From Pseudomonas fluorescens (GTDB taxonomy: Bacteria; Pseudomonadota; Gammaproteobacteria; Pseudomonadales; Pseudomonadaceae): a stretch of 64,000 nt of DNA. The position numbers and the translations under genes were made by a program. Below, in pieces: positions 37,568 through 46,766 of this stretch. Each line of letters starts with the position of its first letter. Within the stretch, counting starts at the first letter, position 1. Where the stretch lies: NCBI RefSeq assembly GCF_040448305.1, contig NZ_CP148752.1, positions 1,550,001 to 1,614,000 of the forward strand, given 5' to 3'. The notes below the pieces were generated by a model. It saw only the letters and a program-made list of their open reading frames with translations, made no database searches and was not told the origin of the DNA.

Positions 37568-40198
37568 CTAAGTGATTGTAATGTACCAATCCTGCGAAAC
37601 CTGCCCGTTCACCCCTCTCACCTGGAATCTGTGGCTTCCCTTTAATAGTTCACCGGTGTCTATCCGGTATTCTCCTTTTTCGTCAGCGTGTCTTCTGCTT
37701 GAGAAGATGTCGTCAACGTACAGTTTGAGTTCCGAGTCCCGGTAGGCGCCGGATCCGTAGAAATAAATCAAATCTCGCTCAGACGCACTTCCGTTATTTG
37801 GAATGGGGGTTCCCGATCGGGTTGTGGCCCTATCAATTTTCAGCTCGGAGTTCTCTACCACGTAAAACGTGCGGGGCGGGCTGGACTCGACATCCTTGAC
37901 CTTGATGGTGATGCCATGAAGTCCAAGGGATAAGCCGTACTGGCGACTCCATTCGCCTTTTTCATCGGCGGTTGCTCCCGACATTTGTTGATCGCCATTC
38001 CATACTTCAACTGCATGGTCTGGACTGGCCTTGCCGATAAACGTGAGGCTTGTGTCAGTGGTGTATCCACCTTCCAGAATGGGGTTGTTTTTGGAGTCGA
38101 CGATGTTCGTTACTTCGCCGAACGGTGTAACGGTAAACGTGTAGGGTGGGAAGGATGTTTCGCCCTGCCCATACAGGGCCTTTGCGGTAAGGCTGACGAA
38201 CTTGGTAAAAGCGGTTATGGCTTGTACCCACGTGCCCTCATCATCGGCCTCAGGCTCTCCCAGCGGATCAATACCGTCGAGCAACCGGACCTTCTGTCCT
38301 GGTGCTGCCTTGCCGCTGACGGTCAGATGAATATCTCTGGTGGTGGAGCCAGACAGGACAAGGTTGCCCTTGGAATCCTTAACGCTTTCGATGTCCGGTT
38401 TGACGTCCTGTTTCCCGGTAGTAAACGTCCATGGATTAGACTCGGCATTGTTACCATAGTTTGCCTCCGCGATGATTGTATGACGGGTATCGTATTTCAG
38501 ATTTGGAACGAATCTGACCCATTTGCCCTTATCGTCAGTCGGTTCCGGCGTCGGATCGGTGACACCGTTGATCTTCAGCTTGATCCCGGCTAACGGCGCA
38601 GCATCACCCCTGACAATGACATGGTTGTATGGGGTACTTCCGTTGTCCTCGACCGGGCCGTCCGAATCGTACACGCGGGTATTGTGCGGCTTGATGATGG
38701 ATGACACGGTAAAGGTGCGCGGCGGGTCGGTGATGTCCCCCTCGCCATAGTTCGCCTTGGCGGCGAGGCGGTAGAAACCGTTTATCACATCGAGCAGAAA
38801 TTTCCATTCGCCATTGTTGGGATCGGCAGGTGCAAAGGCATCTTTTATGGGGGCGCCATCATTGAGTAGCTGAATGCTCTCACCGGGTCTGGCATGCCCC
38901 TTGATGATCAACTGGTTCTTGTCGGTGGTGCCGTCGTCAGGGACAGGAGGGCCGTCTTCGGACTCAAGGACATCATCCAGGCTCAGCTCGACGTCCAACT
39001 CCACGGTAAAGGTGCGGGGCGGTTCGGAAATCTCGTCATCGCCATAACGCGCCTGAACGGTAAGGCTGTACGAACGGGGGGTCACAGGAAGTTCGAATGT
39101 CCAGAGTCCGTCTTCCTCATCGGCGGGTGCGACTGCTCCGCCAATGGGCATGTCATGATTGAGCAATTGCACCTGTCTGCCGGGCCTGGCATAGCCGCTG
39201 ACCGTTACCTTATTGTCGTAGGTCTTGCCGCCCTCATCGATCGACCCCGCTGAATCGGCGACATCATCCAGGCTCAGCTTGACATCCAACGCCACGATAA
39301 AGGGATAGGGCGGCTTGGAAATCTCGCCCTCGCCATAACACGCCTGAGCGTCAAGGCTGCACGGACCGGGGAACACCCCAAGTTCGGTTTCCCAGAGTCC
39401 GTCGCGCTCCCGGGCGGTCGGCGTTACTCCGTCGATAGGGGTCTCGTTATTGCGCAGTTGCACCTTTTCGTGGGGCCTGGCATAGCCACGGACCGTAACC
39501 GTGTCATCGTAGGTGGTGCTGTTTTCAGCGATCACTCCCTGAGAATCGATGACCCTATCAAGGATCAGTTTTACATCCAATACGACGCGGAATTCGAACA
39601 CGTTGGACTCTTTGCCATTGGCTGCCCTGATCTTGATGCTGTAGGCGCCAGCGGTGAGGCCATCGAAGGTGAGATTGAACTGGCCGACATCATCAACAGT
39701 GTCTTTCTTGCCCGTGGGAGTGTCGCCGTTGAATGCTTCAACTTCCATATTGGGAGGTGCGTGGCCGGAGAACTCCAACCAGTCACCGTCGTAGGTCGCG
39801 CCACTTTCAATCGGGCCATCCTTGCCAGTGACGTTTTCGATGATCGGTGTCTCAGTTGCTAGAACGAAAATGTACAGTGTGGAGGACTGTTGAGGCGGAA
39901 ATATTTCGATAGCAGAAAGGCTGTAACGCTTGAAGGTCGACAGGGGAGGAAGCTGTTTGATCCAGTTGCCATCAGCGTCGCTTGTGACTTCAATCAGTCT
40001 GCTCAGAACATCGCGTAACAAGAGTTCCGTGTTGGGCCCAGCCATGCCCTTGGCCGTCAGGTTTTTATCGAAGGTAGTGGTGTTCTTGCCAACCAGGTCG
40101 CCTTTGGAGTCACGGATCTCGGTGAAAGTCACCGTTTCCATGGTTTCGATTGGGGTATCTGGGGAGAGCGTTGAGGAACTCGGTGGTTTAGCGGTCAT
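37568..40198 (-). CDS. Protein with nine bacterial Ig-like repeats, no signal peptide
   Basis: It encodes 876 residues. Nine repeats of about 95-100 residues start near residues 24, 118, 210, 307, 404, 505, 600, 695 and 785. The shared pattern is D-SKG-x(n)-G-T-D--LTV-GKA-PG--V-LL, then DEG-W, then A-YG-----PP-TFTV. This is a bacterial Ig-like architecture, as in invasin-type proteins. No signal peptide or membrane anchor is seen. Partner and function unknown. It converges on the autotransporter and shares its promoter module with the other Ig-like gene, which suggests common control. It lies directly upstream of lapD but on its own promoter. Confidence 0.8.
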   Translation of the reverse strand: MTAKPPSSSTLSPDTPIETMETVTFTEIRDSKGDLVGKNTTTFDKNLTAKGMAGPNTELLLRDVLSRLIEVTSDADGNWIKQLPPLSTFKRYSLSAIEIFPPQQSSTLYIFVLATETPIIENVTGKDGPIESGATYDGDWLEFSGHAPPNMEVEAFNGDTPTGKKDTVDDVGQFNLTFDGLTAGAYSIKIRAANGKESNVFEFRVVLDVKLILDRVIDSQGVIAENSTTYDDTVTVRGYARPHEKVQLRNNETPIDGVTPTARERDGLWETELGVFPGPCSLDAQACYGEGEISKPPYPFIVALDVKLSLDDVADSAGSIDEGGKTYDNKVTVSGYARPGRQVQLLNHDMPIGGAVAPADEEDGLWTFELPVTPRSYSLTVQARYGDDEISEPPRTFTVELDVELSLDDVLESEDGPPVPDDGTTDKNQLIIKGHARPGESIQLLNDGAPIKDAFAPADPNNGEWKFLLDVINGFYRLAAKANYGEGDITDPPRTFTVSSIIKPHNTRVYDSDGPVEDNGSTPYNHVIVRGDAAPLAGIKLKINGVTDPTPEPTDDKGKWVRFVPNLKYDTRHTIIAEANYGNNAESNPWTFTTGKQDVKPDIESVKDSKGNLVLSGSTTRDIHLTVSGKAAPGQKVRLLDGIDPLGEPEADDEGTWVQAITAFTKFVSLTAKALYGQGETSFPPYTFTVTPFGEVTNIVDSKNNPILEGGYTTDTSLTFIGKASPDHAVEVWNGDQQMSGATADEKGEWSRQYGLSLGLHGITIKVKDVESSPPRTFYVVENSELKIDRATTRSGTPIPNNGSASERDLIYFYGSGAYRDSELKLYVDDIFSSRRHADEKGEYRIDTGELLKGSHRFQVRGVNGQVSQDWYITIT

Positions 40199-40233
40199 GA
40201 TGGTGACTCCGTTCGTTGACAGGGGTAACGGAG

Positions 40234-40280
40234 TGATTTAAAGCCCGGAACGACGGGTTGACTACTGTCAGAAATAACAG
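40234..40280 (-). promoter_or_regulatory. Promoter module of the Ig-repeat gene (dyad + CTTTAAATCA)
   Basis: Read on the minus strand: CTGTTATTTCTGACAGTAG (40280-40262), 18 nt, then CTTTAAATCA (40243-40234). Sequence and spacing match 32741-32787. The start codon follows 36 bp later. Confidence 0.6.
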
Positions 40281-40327
40281 GTTGGTGAGGTTTTCGGATC
40301 AATGGTCAGGACGTAGCGGGCCGGCCA

Positions 40328-42268
40328 TTACATCGGCTCTGGCGCCCCGATCAACCGCCCCATCGCCCCGAATACGCCCAACTCCCGGATGATCTCCAGT
40401 TCCCCTGGCGTCTCGACCATCTCGGCAATCAGCGGCAGATCAATGCTGTGGGTCGCGCGAAAGATCGCGTCGATGAACATCCGCTTGTCAGGCTGCTCGT
40501 CGATGTCGCGAATGTAGGCCCCATCGATTTTCAGGTACGCCAAGCCCAACTGGGTCAGGTTGCCAATCTGGCTGAAGCGCCCGCCAAAGTGTTGCAGGCC
40601 GATTCGATAACCGGTCTTGAGCAATGTGCTGCAAAGGTTCTGCAGCACTTCGGGGGAGGGCAACTGGCGCTCGTCGATTTCCAGGGTCAGCAGCGGCGCC
40701 AGTTCGGGAAGGGAATCAAGCAGGTCGAGGATTGTTCGCCATTGCAGCGGGTCGCGCAGGGTGCTCCCGGACAGGCTCAGTGCCAAGGGCCTGCGGTTGA
40801 CCACCAGGTGGTCCAGCGTGGCTTCGAGCATCGCCAGGTCGAAGCGTGCCGACCAGCCGAGACGCTCGATCCATGGCAGGAAATGCCTGGCGGCAATCGC
40901 CTCGCCCTGTGGGTCGAGCAGGCGTGCGAGTACTTTGTGATGCAGCACCTGGTGGGTGTCGGCGCATTGCACGACGGGCTGGAAGTACAGCTGCATTTTG
41001 CCTTCGGTCAAGGCGTCGTCGATCCAGGTGCGCCAGTCGTGCTGAGAGTGATTCGGCGCCGTGTCACGATGGCTCAAATAAACCCAGGGTCGTTCGGGAT
41101 GTTGCCGGGATTCCGTCACTGCCTGATCAAGGCGCAGGAGTACGGTGCTGATCGGCTCACCGGGGTGGTAGGCGACAACGCCCAGATGGGCGACCGGCAT
41201 GCAATCGCTGGCGCCGGTCAGGCGCAGGTTCTCCAGGCTGACGCTGACATCGGCGGCCAGGCGCGCGGCACTTTCAGCGTCCAGACCCGGTGTCAGCAGG
41301 CTGAATTCGCCGCCACGATTGCGCGCCGCCAGCCAGGTGCGACGCTCCGGCAATTGAGTCAGGCGCTTGAGGAATTCACCTACAGCACTGATCAGCGCGT
41401 CAGTCCGTTGGCCACCCAGGCGCTGATTGAGGCCGTTCAGGTCGTTGATCCGCAACATCAGCAAATGGCCGTCGCGGCTCTGTTCGCACACACGTAAATG
41501 GTCGGCCAGTTGCTCATCGAGCAGGCGCCGGTTGGCCAGGCCGGTGAGGCTGTCCAGATAGGATTCGGCCCGCAGTTTTTCGCTGCGCGCAGCCTCCTCG
41601 ACGAACAGTGCCTTGAGCTTCTCGACCATCTGGTTCATCGCCAGCACCACCCGTTTCAATTCCGGTGTGGGCGGCAGTTTCGGCAGGCTGAGAAACTCGC
41701 GTTTGCTGATGGCCTCGGCTTGTCGGACCATGCTGTCGAGTGGGCGAAATTGTCGGCGCAGCATCCATCCTCCAATCACGGCGCTGAACAGCCCGCACAA
41801 CAGCAACCAGATCAGGCTGCCGAGGGTGCTGTCCCAGAGCTTGGCCAGGGCAAATTGCGGATTGCTCAGCACTTCGACCCGTGCCAGCTGTTCCCAGCCG
41901 CGCATGATCAAGGCATCGCCGCCTTCCGGGCGCAGGTCGACCAGGTTGACGAACCAGTCAGGCACACCGTCGATTTTTGTCGGTGCGCTGCGCTCCACCA
42001 GCGTTTGCTGATCCTTGAGCCTGATGACGCGGATGCTGCTGAAATAGCCGCTGTCGAAAATCGAACTGACCATCAGCTCCATCATTGCCGGGTCATCGAC
42101 CTGCGCCGTCAGCGACAGCCCCAGCGCGGTGGCCGCGTCCTGGGCGTGGGCGCGCAGCTGGCTGAGCGTTTGCTCGCGGGAGCTTTCCAGGCTGGCAAAA
42201 AAACTGCCGCTGAACGCCACCAGCAGGAACAGGCAGATGGCCAGGAACAACTGTTTACGCAGTGTCAT
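40328..42268 (-). CDS. lapD: c-di-GMP receptor controlling LapG
   Basis: It encodes 646 residues. Two membrane segments (about 7-27 and 151-171) flank a periplasmic domain that contains the GWEQ motif with Trp125. A HAMP segment, a degenerate GGDEF (RGGEF at 318-322) and a degenerate EAL (KVLARL at 445-450, including Arg450) follow. Trp125 and Arg450 sit where they do in Pf0-1 LapD. When c-di-GMP binds the EAL domain, the periplasmic domain holds LapG so that LapA is not cut. AAGGAG precedes the start, 22 bp after lapG. Confidence 0.95.
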   Translation of the reverse strand: MTLRKQLFLAICLFLLVAFSGSFFASLESSREQTLSQLRAHAQDAATALGLSLTAQVDDPAMMELMVSSIFDSGYFSSIRVIRLKDQQTLVERSAPTKIDGVPDWFVNLVDLRPEGGDALIMRGWEQLARVEVLSNPQFALAKLWDSTLGSLIWLLLCGLFSAVIGGWMLRRQFRPLDSMVRQAEAISKREFLSLPKLPPTPELKRVVLAMNQMVEKLKALFVEEAARSEKLRAESYLDSLTGLANRRLLDEQLADHLRVCEQSRDGHLLMLRINDLNGLNQRLGGQRTDALISAVGEFLKRLTQLPERRTWLAARNRGGEFSLLTPGLDAESAARLAADVSVSLENLRLTGASDCMPVAHLGVVAYHPGEPISTVLLRLDQAVTESRQHPERPWVYLSHRDTAPNHSQHDWRTWIDDALTEGKMQLYFQPVVQCADTHQVLHHKVLARLLDPQGEAIAARHFLPWIERLGWSARFDLAMLEATLDHLVVNRRPLALSLSGSTLRDPLQWRTILDLLDSLPELAPLLTLEIDERQLPSPEVLQNLCSTLLKTGYRIGLQHFGGRFSQIGNLTQLGLAYLKIDGAYIRDIDEQPDKRMFIDAIFRATHSIDLPLIAEMVETPGELEIIRELGVFGAMGRLIGAPEPM

Positions 42269-42290
42269 ACATCGCTCCTTGCCAGGGCGG

Positions 42291-42998
42291 TTAGCCGTCG
42301 CCTATGTCGAACCCTTCGGCCTGCATCTTTTTCAACACGTCCTGCCAGCGCGACAGCTTTTTCGAGTCGCTGCTGCGCTGGCCACCGTTCTTGCCCGGCA
42401 GGTACAGGCCTTCGGCGTTGAAGGCGTAAACCGGCAGCAAGTCTTTACGCTGGGAAGCGGGGCGGATATCGCCGATCAAGTTGTCCAGCACCAGCGGGTC
42501 GGCTGTGGGGGTGCTGTAGAACGTCAGCACCATGTGCGCCTGGTTCCGGCTCAGGGCCTTGACGTAGGTGATGCGCAGTTTTTCGCTGGAAATGCCGAGT
42601 CGGCGCAGGCTGAAATACTTCGCCAGCGCGTAGTCCTCGCAATCGGCGGCGCCCTTGATCAGGGCTTCGACGGGCGTGGCCCAGTAATCGGTCTGTTGCC
42701 AGATACGCGTGTCGTCCTGGAAGTTCAGCTGCTGATCGAAGAAACGGTTCACCGCGTTGAGCTGCTCGCGTTCGGTCGCGCCGCGTGCACTTTGCAGCAT
42801 TTGACTCCACGCCTCGATCCGATCTCGCGCCGCTCCGAGCGGGCCGTAGCGTTGTTCAACGGTTTGCAGAATCTGCGCAAAATCCCAGTCGGCCCGGACC
42901 TCGTTGAATTCGGTCAGTAGCAAACCCGCCAGCAGCAACCAGCCGCCGAGCCGAAGTCGGAGCGTTGGCCATCCTGGACTACGCAGACTGCGGGCCAT
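42291..42998 (-). CDS. lapG: Periplasmic protease that releases LapA
   Basis: It encodes 235 residues. A signal/membrane segment lies at about 17-30. The catalytic triad of the transglutaminase-like cysteine protease family is visible: Cys120 in GAADCEDYA, His155 in AHMVLTFY and Asp172 in LDN, with Asp119/Glu121/Asp122 as the known calcium-site region. It should cut the TAAG motif of LapA unless held by LapD. First gene of the lapG-lapD pair. Confidence 0.95.
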   Translation of the reverse strand: MARSLRSPGWPTLRLRLGGWLLLAGLLLTEFNEVRADWDFAQILQTVEQRYGPLGAARDRIEAWSQMLQSARGATEREQLNAVNRFFDQQLNFQDDTRIWQQTDYWATPVEALIKGAADCEDYALAKYFSLRRLGISSEKLRITYVKALSRNQAHMVLTFYSTPTADPLVLDNLIGDIRPASQRKDLLPVYAFNAEGLYLPGKNGGQRSSDSKKLSRWQDVLKKMQAEGFDIGDG

Positions 42999-43099
42999 GT
43001 CTGGCTGCTCGAGTGTAGGTTTGTGAAGTTTAGGTGGTGTTTTGGGCGCGGCAGGGCAGGTCGTCGGACGGGGTTAGCCACAAATGGCCAAGGGAGACT

Positions 43100-43495
43100 T
43101 CAGGATTTGCGCAGGGTTTTCTGCTTAAGGATGTAGATCGTCACCAGCACCGCACTGGTCAGCATGAACCCCCGTGCCCAGGGCAGCGGCACCAGGTAGC
43201 AGGAGAGCAGGATGCTCGCCCACATCAGGCTGATGGCGTAGACCTTGCTCTTGAGCGGGATGCCGTTGCCGTCGAGGTAGTCGCGGATCCAGGGGCCAAG
43301 CCGTGGATGCTCAACCAGCCATTGATAAAAGCGCGGGGAACTACGGGCGAAGCAGGCTGCCGCCAGTAACAGGAAAGGGGTGGTGGGCAATACCGGCAGG
43401 AAAATCCCGATCACCCCCAGCGCCACACTCAGCCAGCCGATGGCCAGCAGCACGTAGCGCAACATCAGGGGGCGGTTGCCTATGGGGTTGTCCAT
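43100..43495 (-). CDS. ybaN: YbaN family inner-membrane protein (DUF454)
   Basis: It encodes 131 residues. The N-terminal LLAIGWLSVALGVIGIFLPVLPTTPFLLLAAACFARSSPRFYQWLVEHP is the DUF454 signature, with three or four membrane segments in total. AAGG lies 8 nt before the start. Function is not established. It is about 100 bp from lapG and could be read together with it, but this is not clear. Confidence 0.9.
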   Translation of the reverse strand: MDNPIGNRPLMLRYVLLAIGWLSVALGVIGIFLPVLPTTPFLLLAAACFARSSPRFYQWLVEHPRLGPWIRDYLDGNGIPLKSKVYAISLMWASILLSCYLVPLPWARGFMLTSAVLVTIYILKQKTLRKS

Positions 43496-43505
43496 AGGCA
43501 GAACC

Positions 43506-44093
43506 TTAGTGGTGGCGAGGCTTGAGAATCGCCGGTTTTTCGTCTGGTGCGTTGCACAGCAGGTACAGCGCGGTCAGGGCTTCCGGGATCTGCACGATCA
43601 TGTCGTCCATCAGGTTGGCGTCGGCGGCAATGTCGGAGAACTCCGGTTGCTCGTCGAACAGGCCCGAACCGACCATGATCGGCAGCAGCATTTCGCTGAC
43701 TTCGTCTTCGGCGGTTTCGAACCAGGCTTCTTCGCGCAGGAACACGCCTTCCATGAAACCGATGCACCAGCCGCGCAGTTCGGAATCATCCGGGTCGTCG
43801 CCCAGGTCGAGGTCGCACGGCAGCTCGAATTCTTCGTCGGAGGCCAGTTGGCGGGCGATGTGGGCCTTGAGGCCGATCAGCGTGGCTTCGATCTCTTCGC
43901 GCTGGGCTTCGCCGCTGTAGTGCGGCTCTTCGGCGAACAGTGCATCGATCCACTCACGATCAGGAACGACTTCGGAACAGATCGACAGCGCGGTGAGGTA
44001 GCCGTGGGCGGCCACGTAGTCCAGCGCCTCGTCATGCAGTTCATCGGCGTCGAGGAAGACTTGCAGGCGGGTTAGTTGCTCAGCGAAGGACAT
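43506..44093 (-). CDS. UPF0149 (YecA/YgfB-like) family protein
   Basis: It encodes 195 residues from ATG 44093, giving MSFAEQLTRLQVFLDADELHDEALDYVAAHGYLTALS. The helical and acidic sequence, with WCIGFMEGVFLREEAWF, matches the UPF0149 (YecA/YgfB) family but without a C-terminal SEC-C zinc motif. Cytosolic. Function in this branch is unknown. The stop is 10 bp from ybaN, so the two are probably co-transcribed. Confidence 0.85.
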   Translation of the reverse strand: MSFAEQLTRLQVFLDADELHDEALDYVAAHGYLTALSICSEVVPDREWIDALFAEEPHYSGEAQREEIEATLIGLKAHIARQLASDEEFELPCDLDLGDDPDDSELRGWCIGFMEGVFLREEAWFETAEDEVSEMLLPIMVGSGLFDEQPEFSDIAADANLMDDMIVQIPEALTALYLLCNAPDEKPAILKPRHH

Positions 44094-44222
44094 TAAAGGA
44101 CTACCTTGGGGAATGTTCGATGCGGGAATTCTAGGCCTTCTTGAGCACTTGGGCCAGCCGCACGGCATATTTGCCCGTTTGTGGCAGTTGCACACCAAAC
44201 AGTTCGGTCAAGCGGTATCCCT

Positions 44223-44310
44223 GTGGGAGCGAGCTTGCTCGCGATGGCGGTGGTTCAGGCGAAATCAATGTTGACTGTGATGGCCTCATCGCGAGCAAGC
44301 TCGCTCCCAC
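44223..44310. repeat. REPIN, GAGC-type, upstream of recQ
   Basis: Inverted arms of the GTGGGAGCGAGCTTGCTCGCGATG type. The right REP hairpin is followed by seven T, so it could act as a terminator on the plus strand. Confidence 0.93.
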
Positions 44311-44376
44311 AGTTTTTTTGCACATCAGGTTTGCCGGTGTCTTATCAGCGGTGCCCTTTGCCGGACAGCGCTCGGG

Positions 44377-44382
44377 TATACT
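44377..44382 (+). promoter_or_regulatory. Candidate -10 (TATACT) for recQ
   Basis: A good -10 match about 140 bp upstream of recQ. No convincing -35 lies at 16-18 bp, so this is a weak call. Confidence 0.3.
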
Positions 44383-44520
44383 CGCGCGTTTTGTAATGCC
44401 CTGCTGGCGTTACGGCTGAAATGTGGAGCGTCATGCAATGCGCGCTTACGATTTGTCGGTGCAGCATCGCGGGTTCTGAACCAGCATTGCAGGGATGTTT
44501 CGGTGATTTTTGGAGTTTCT

Positions 44521-46647
44521 ATGCTCGAACAGGCTCAACGCGTCCTCAAGGACATCTTCGGCTACGACAGTTTCCGTGGCCGCCAGGGTGCAATCATTGA
44601 GCGCGTGGCCAGTGGCGGCGATGCCCTGGTCCTGATGCCTACCGGTGGCGGCAAGTCCCTGTGCTTCCAGGTCCCGGCGCTGTTGCGCGAAGGCCTGGCC
44701 GTGGTGGTCTCGCCGCTGATCGCACTGATGGACGATCAGGTCGCCACCCTCGAAGAGCTGGGCGTGGCCGCCGCCGCATTGAACTCCACCCTCAGCGCCG
44801 AGCAGCAGCGCGACCTCGCCGCCCGTATCCGCCGCGGCGAGGTGAAAATGCTCTATCTGGCGCCGGAACGTCTGGTCCAGCCGCGCATGTTGTCCTTCCT
44901 GCAGGGGCTGGACATCGCCCTGTTCGCCATCGACGAAGCACACTGCGTGTCGCAATGGGGCCACGATTTCCGCCCGGAATACCTGCAACTGGGCCAATTG
45001 GCGGAAATGTTCCCCGACGTGCCGCGCATCGCCCTGACCGCCACGGCCGACAAGCGCACCCGGGAAGAAATCGTCACCCGTCTGCACCTGCAAGACGCCG
45101 AGCGCTTCCTGTCGAGCTTCGACCGGCCGAACATCTTTTATCGCATCGTGCCCAAGGAGCAGCCGCGCAAGCAGTTGCTGGCGTTCCTCGCCGAGCGCCG
45201 TAGCGATGCGGGCATCGTGTATTGCCTGTCGCGCAAGAAAGTCGAGGAAGTCGCTGCGTTCCTCAGCGAACAAGGCTTCCCGGCGCTGCCGTACCACGCT
45301 GGTCTGCCCAACGATCTGCGGGCCTACCATCAGAAACGCTTCCTCAATGAGGAAGGCCTGATCATGGTTGCGACGGTGGCGTTCGGCATGGGCATCGACA
45401 AGCCCAACGTGCGTTTTGTCGCGCACCTCGATTTGCCGAAATCTCTTGAGGCCTATTACCAGGAAACCGGTCGTGGCGGCCGTGACGGCCTGCCGGCGGA
45501 TGCCTGGATGGCCTACGGCCTGCAAGACGTGGTGATGCTCAAGCAGATGCTGCAGAACTCCGAAGGCGACGAGCGCCACAAGCGCCTGGAGCAGCACAAG
45601 CTCGACGCCATGCTCTCGCTCTGTGAAGAAACCCGCTGCCGTCGGCAAACGCTGCTGGCCTACTTCGACGAAGACATGCCCGAACCCTGCGGTCATTGCG
45701 ACAACTGCGTCGACGGCGTGCAGACCTGGGATGCCACCGAGCCTGCGCGTCAGGCGCTGTCGGCGATCTACCGCACCGGTCAGCGCTACGGCGTCGGGCA
45801 CCTGGTGGATGTGTTGCTGGGCAAGGACAACGAAAAGGTCCGCAACTTCGGCCATCAGCATCTGTCGGTGTTTGGTGTCGGCAAGGCGAGGGCCGAAGGT
45901 GAGTGGCGCTCCCTGTTCCGCCAATTGGTGGCTCGCGGTTTGGCCGATGTTGACCATGAGGGCTATGGCGGTCTGCGCCTGAGCGACAGTTGCCGGCCGT
46001 TGCTCAAGGGCGAAGTGACCCTGGAGCTGCGCCGCGATCTCAAGGCGCAAACCGTGGCGAAAAGCAGCAAGAGCCAGGCGAGCCAACTGGTCCGTGGCGA
46101 GGAGCGCGAACAGTGGGAAGCCTTGCGCGCCCTGCGTCGCAAGCTCGCCGAAGAACATGGCGTGCCGCCGTACGTCATCTTCCCTGACTCGACCTTGCTG
46201 GAAATGCTGCGCAGTCAGCCGACCTCGCTGGCGGAAATGGCCACGGTCAGCGGTGTCGGCGCGCGCAAGCTGGAACGTTACGGCGAGGCCTTCCTCGAAG
46301 TGCTCGGCGGTCAGGTCGAGGCGCCGAAACCGGTGGCCGACGTGCGTCACGAACTGATCACGCTGGCGCGGGCCGGGATGACGCCGGTACAGATCGCCGG
46401 TCAATTGCAGTGCTCGGAAAAGAACGTCTACACCATGCTGGCCGAAGCGATCGGCAAGCAGCAGTTGTCGTTGGAACAGGCGCTGGATCTGCCTGAAGAC
46501 CTGATGGGTGAAATCCAGGACGCCTTCCTCGACGGCGAAGGTGAGTTGCCTCCGGTTTCCGAGATCGCCGCGCTGTTTGCAGGCAGGGTTCCGGAAGGGG
46601 TGCTGTACTGCGTTCGGGCGGCGTTGCAGTCGGAGTTCGAGATTTGA
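44521..46647 (+). CDS. recQ: ATP-dependent DNA helicase RecQ
   Basis: It encodes 708 residues from ATG 44521 (GGAG upstream). Walker A MPTGGGKS is at about 39-46 and the DEAH box at 138-141 within AIDEAHCVSQWGHDFRPEY. Further motifs are VATVAFGMGIDKPNVRFVAH and the zinc-binding Cys cluster CEETRCRRQ...CGHCDNC. An HRDC domain spans about 520-600, and about 100 more residues follow. RecQ unwinds DNA 3'-5' in recombination and fork repair. The C-terminal tail after the HRDC is longer than in E. coli RecQ (610 residues), as in other pseudomonads. Confidence 0.97.
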   Translation: MLEQAQRVLKDIFGYDSFRGRQGAIIERVASGGDALVLMPTGGGKSLCFQVPALLREGLAVVVSPLIALMDDQVATLEELGVAAAALNSTLSAEQQRDLAARIRRGEVKMLYLAPERLVQPRMLSFLQGLDIALFAIDEAHCVSQWGHDFRPEYLQLGQLAEMFPDVPRIALTATADKRTREEIVTRLHLQDAERFLSSFDRPNIFYRIVPKEQPRKQLLAFLAERRSDAGIVYCLSRKKVEEVAAFLSEQGFPALPYHAGLPNDLRAYHQKRFLNEEGLIMVATVAFGMGIDKPNVRFVAHLDLPKSLEAYYQETGRGGRDGLPADAWMAYGLQDVVMLKQMLQNSEGDERHKRLEQHKLDAMLSLCEETRCRRQTLLAYFDEDMPEPCGHCDNCVDGVQTWDATEPARQALSAIYRTGQRYGVGHLVDVLLGKDNEKVRNFGHQHLSVFGVGKARAEGEWRSLFRQLVARGLADVDHEGYGGLRLSDSCRPLLKGEVTLELRRDLKAQTVAKSSKSQASQLVRGEEREQWEALRALRRKLAEEHGVPPYVIFPDSTLLEMLRSQPTSLAEMATVSGVGARKLERYGEAFLEVLGGQVEAPKPVADVRHELITLARAGMTPVQIAGQLQCSEKNVYTMLAEAIGKQQLSLEQALDLPEDLMGEIQDAFLDGEGELPPVSEIAALFAGRVPEGVLYCVRAALQSEFEI

Positions 46648-46766
46648 GACATCTGTAGTGCTGATGTAACGATTCAGTACAGATCAAGCCTTGCCTCAAG
46701 TCGAGGCTCATGCTTAGCTGACTAATAATTAGTTTTTATTTATTTCAGTCTGATCATGAGTGTTTT

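Noticed and set aside
32741..40280. The inverted CTGT...ACAG sequences as terminal repeats of a transposon
   Set aside because: The extra conserved CTTTAAATCA box at fixed distance and the position before both start codons fit promoter elements; no transposase or target duplication is visible.
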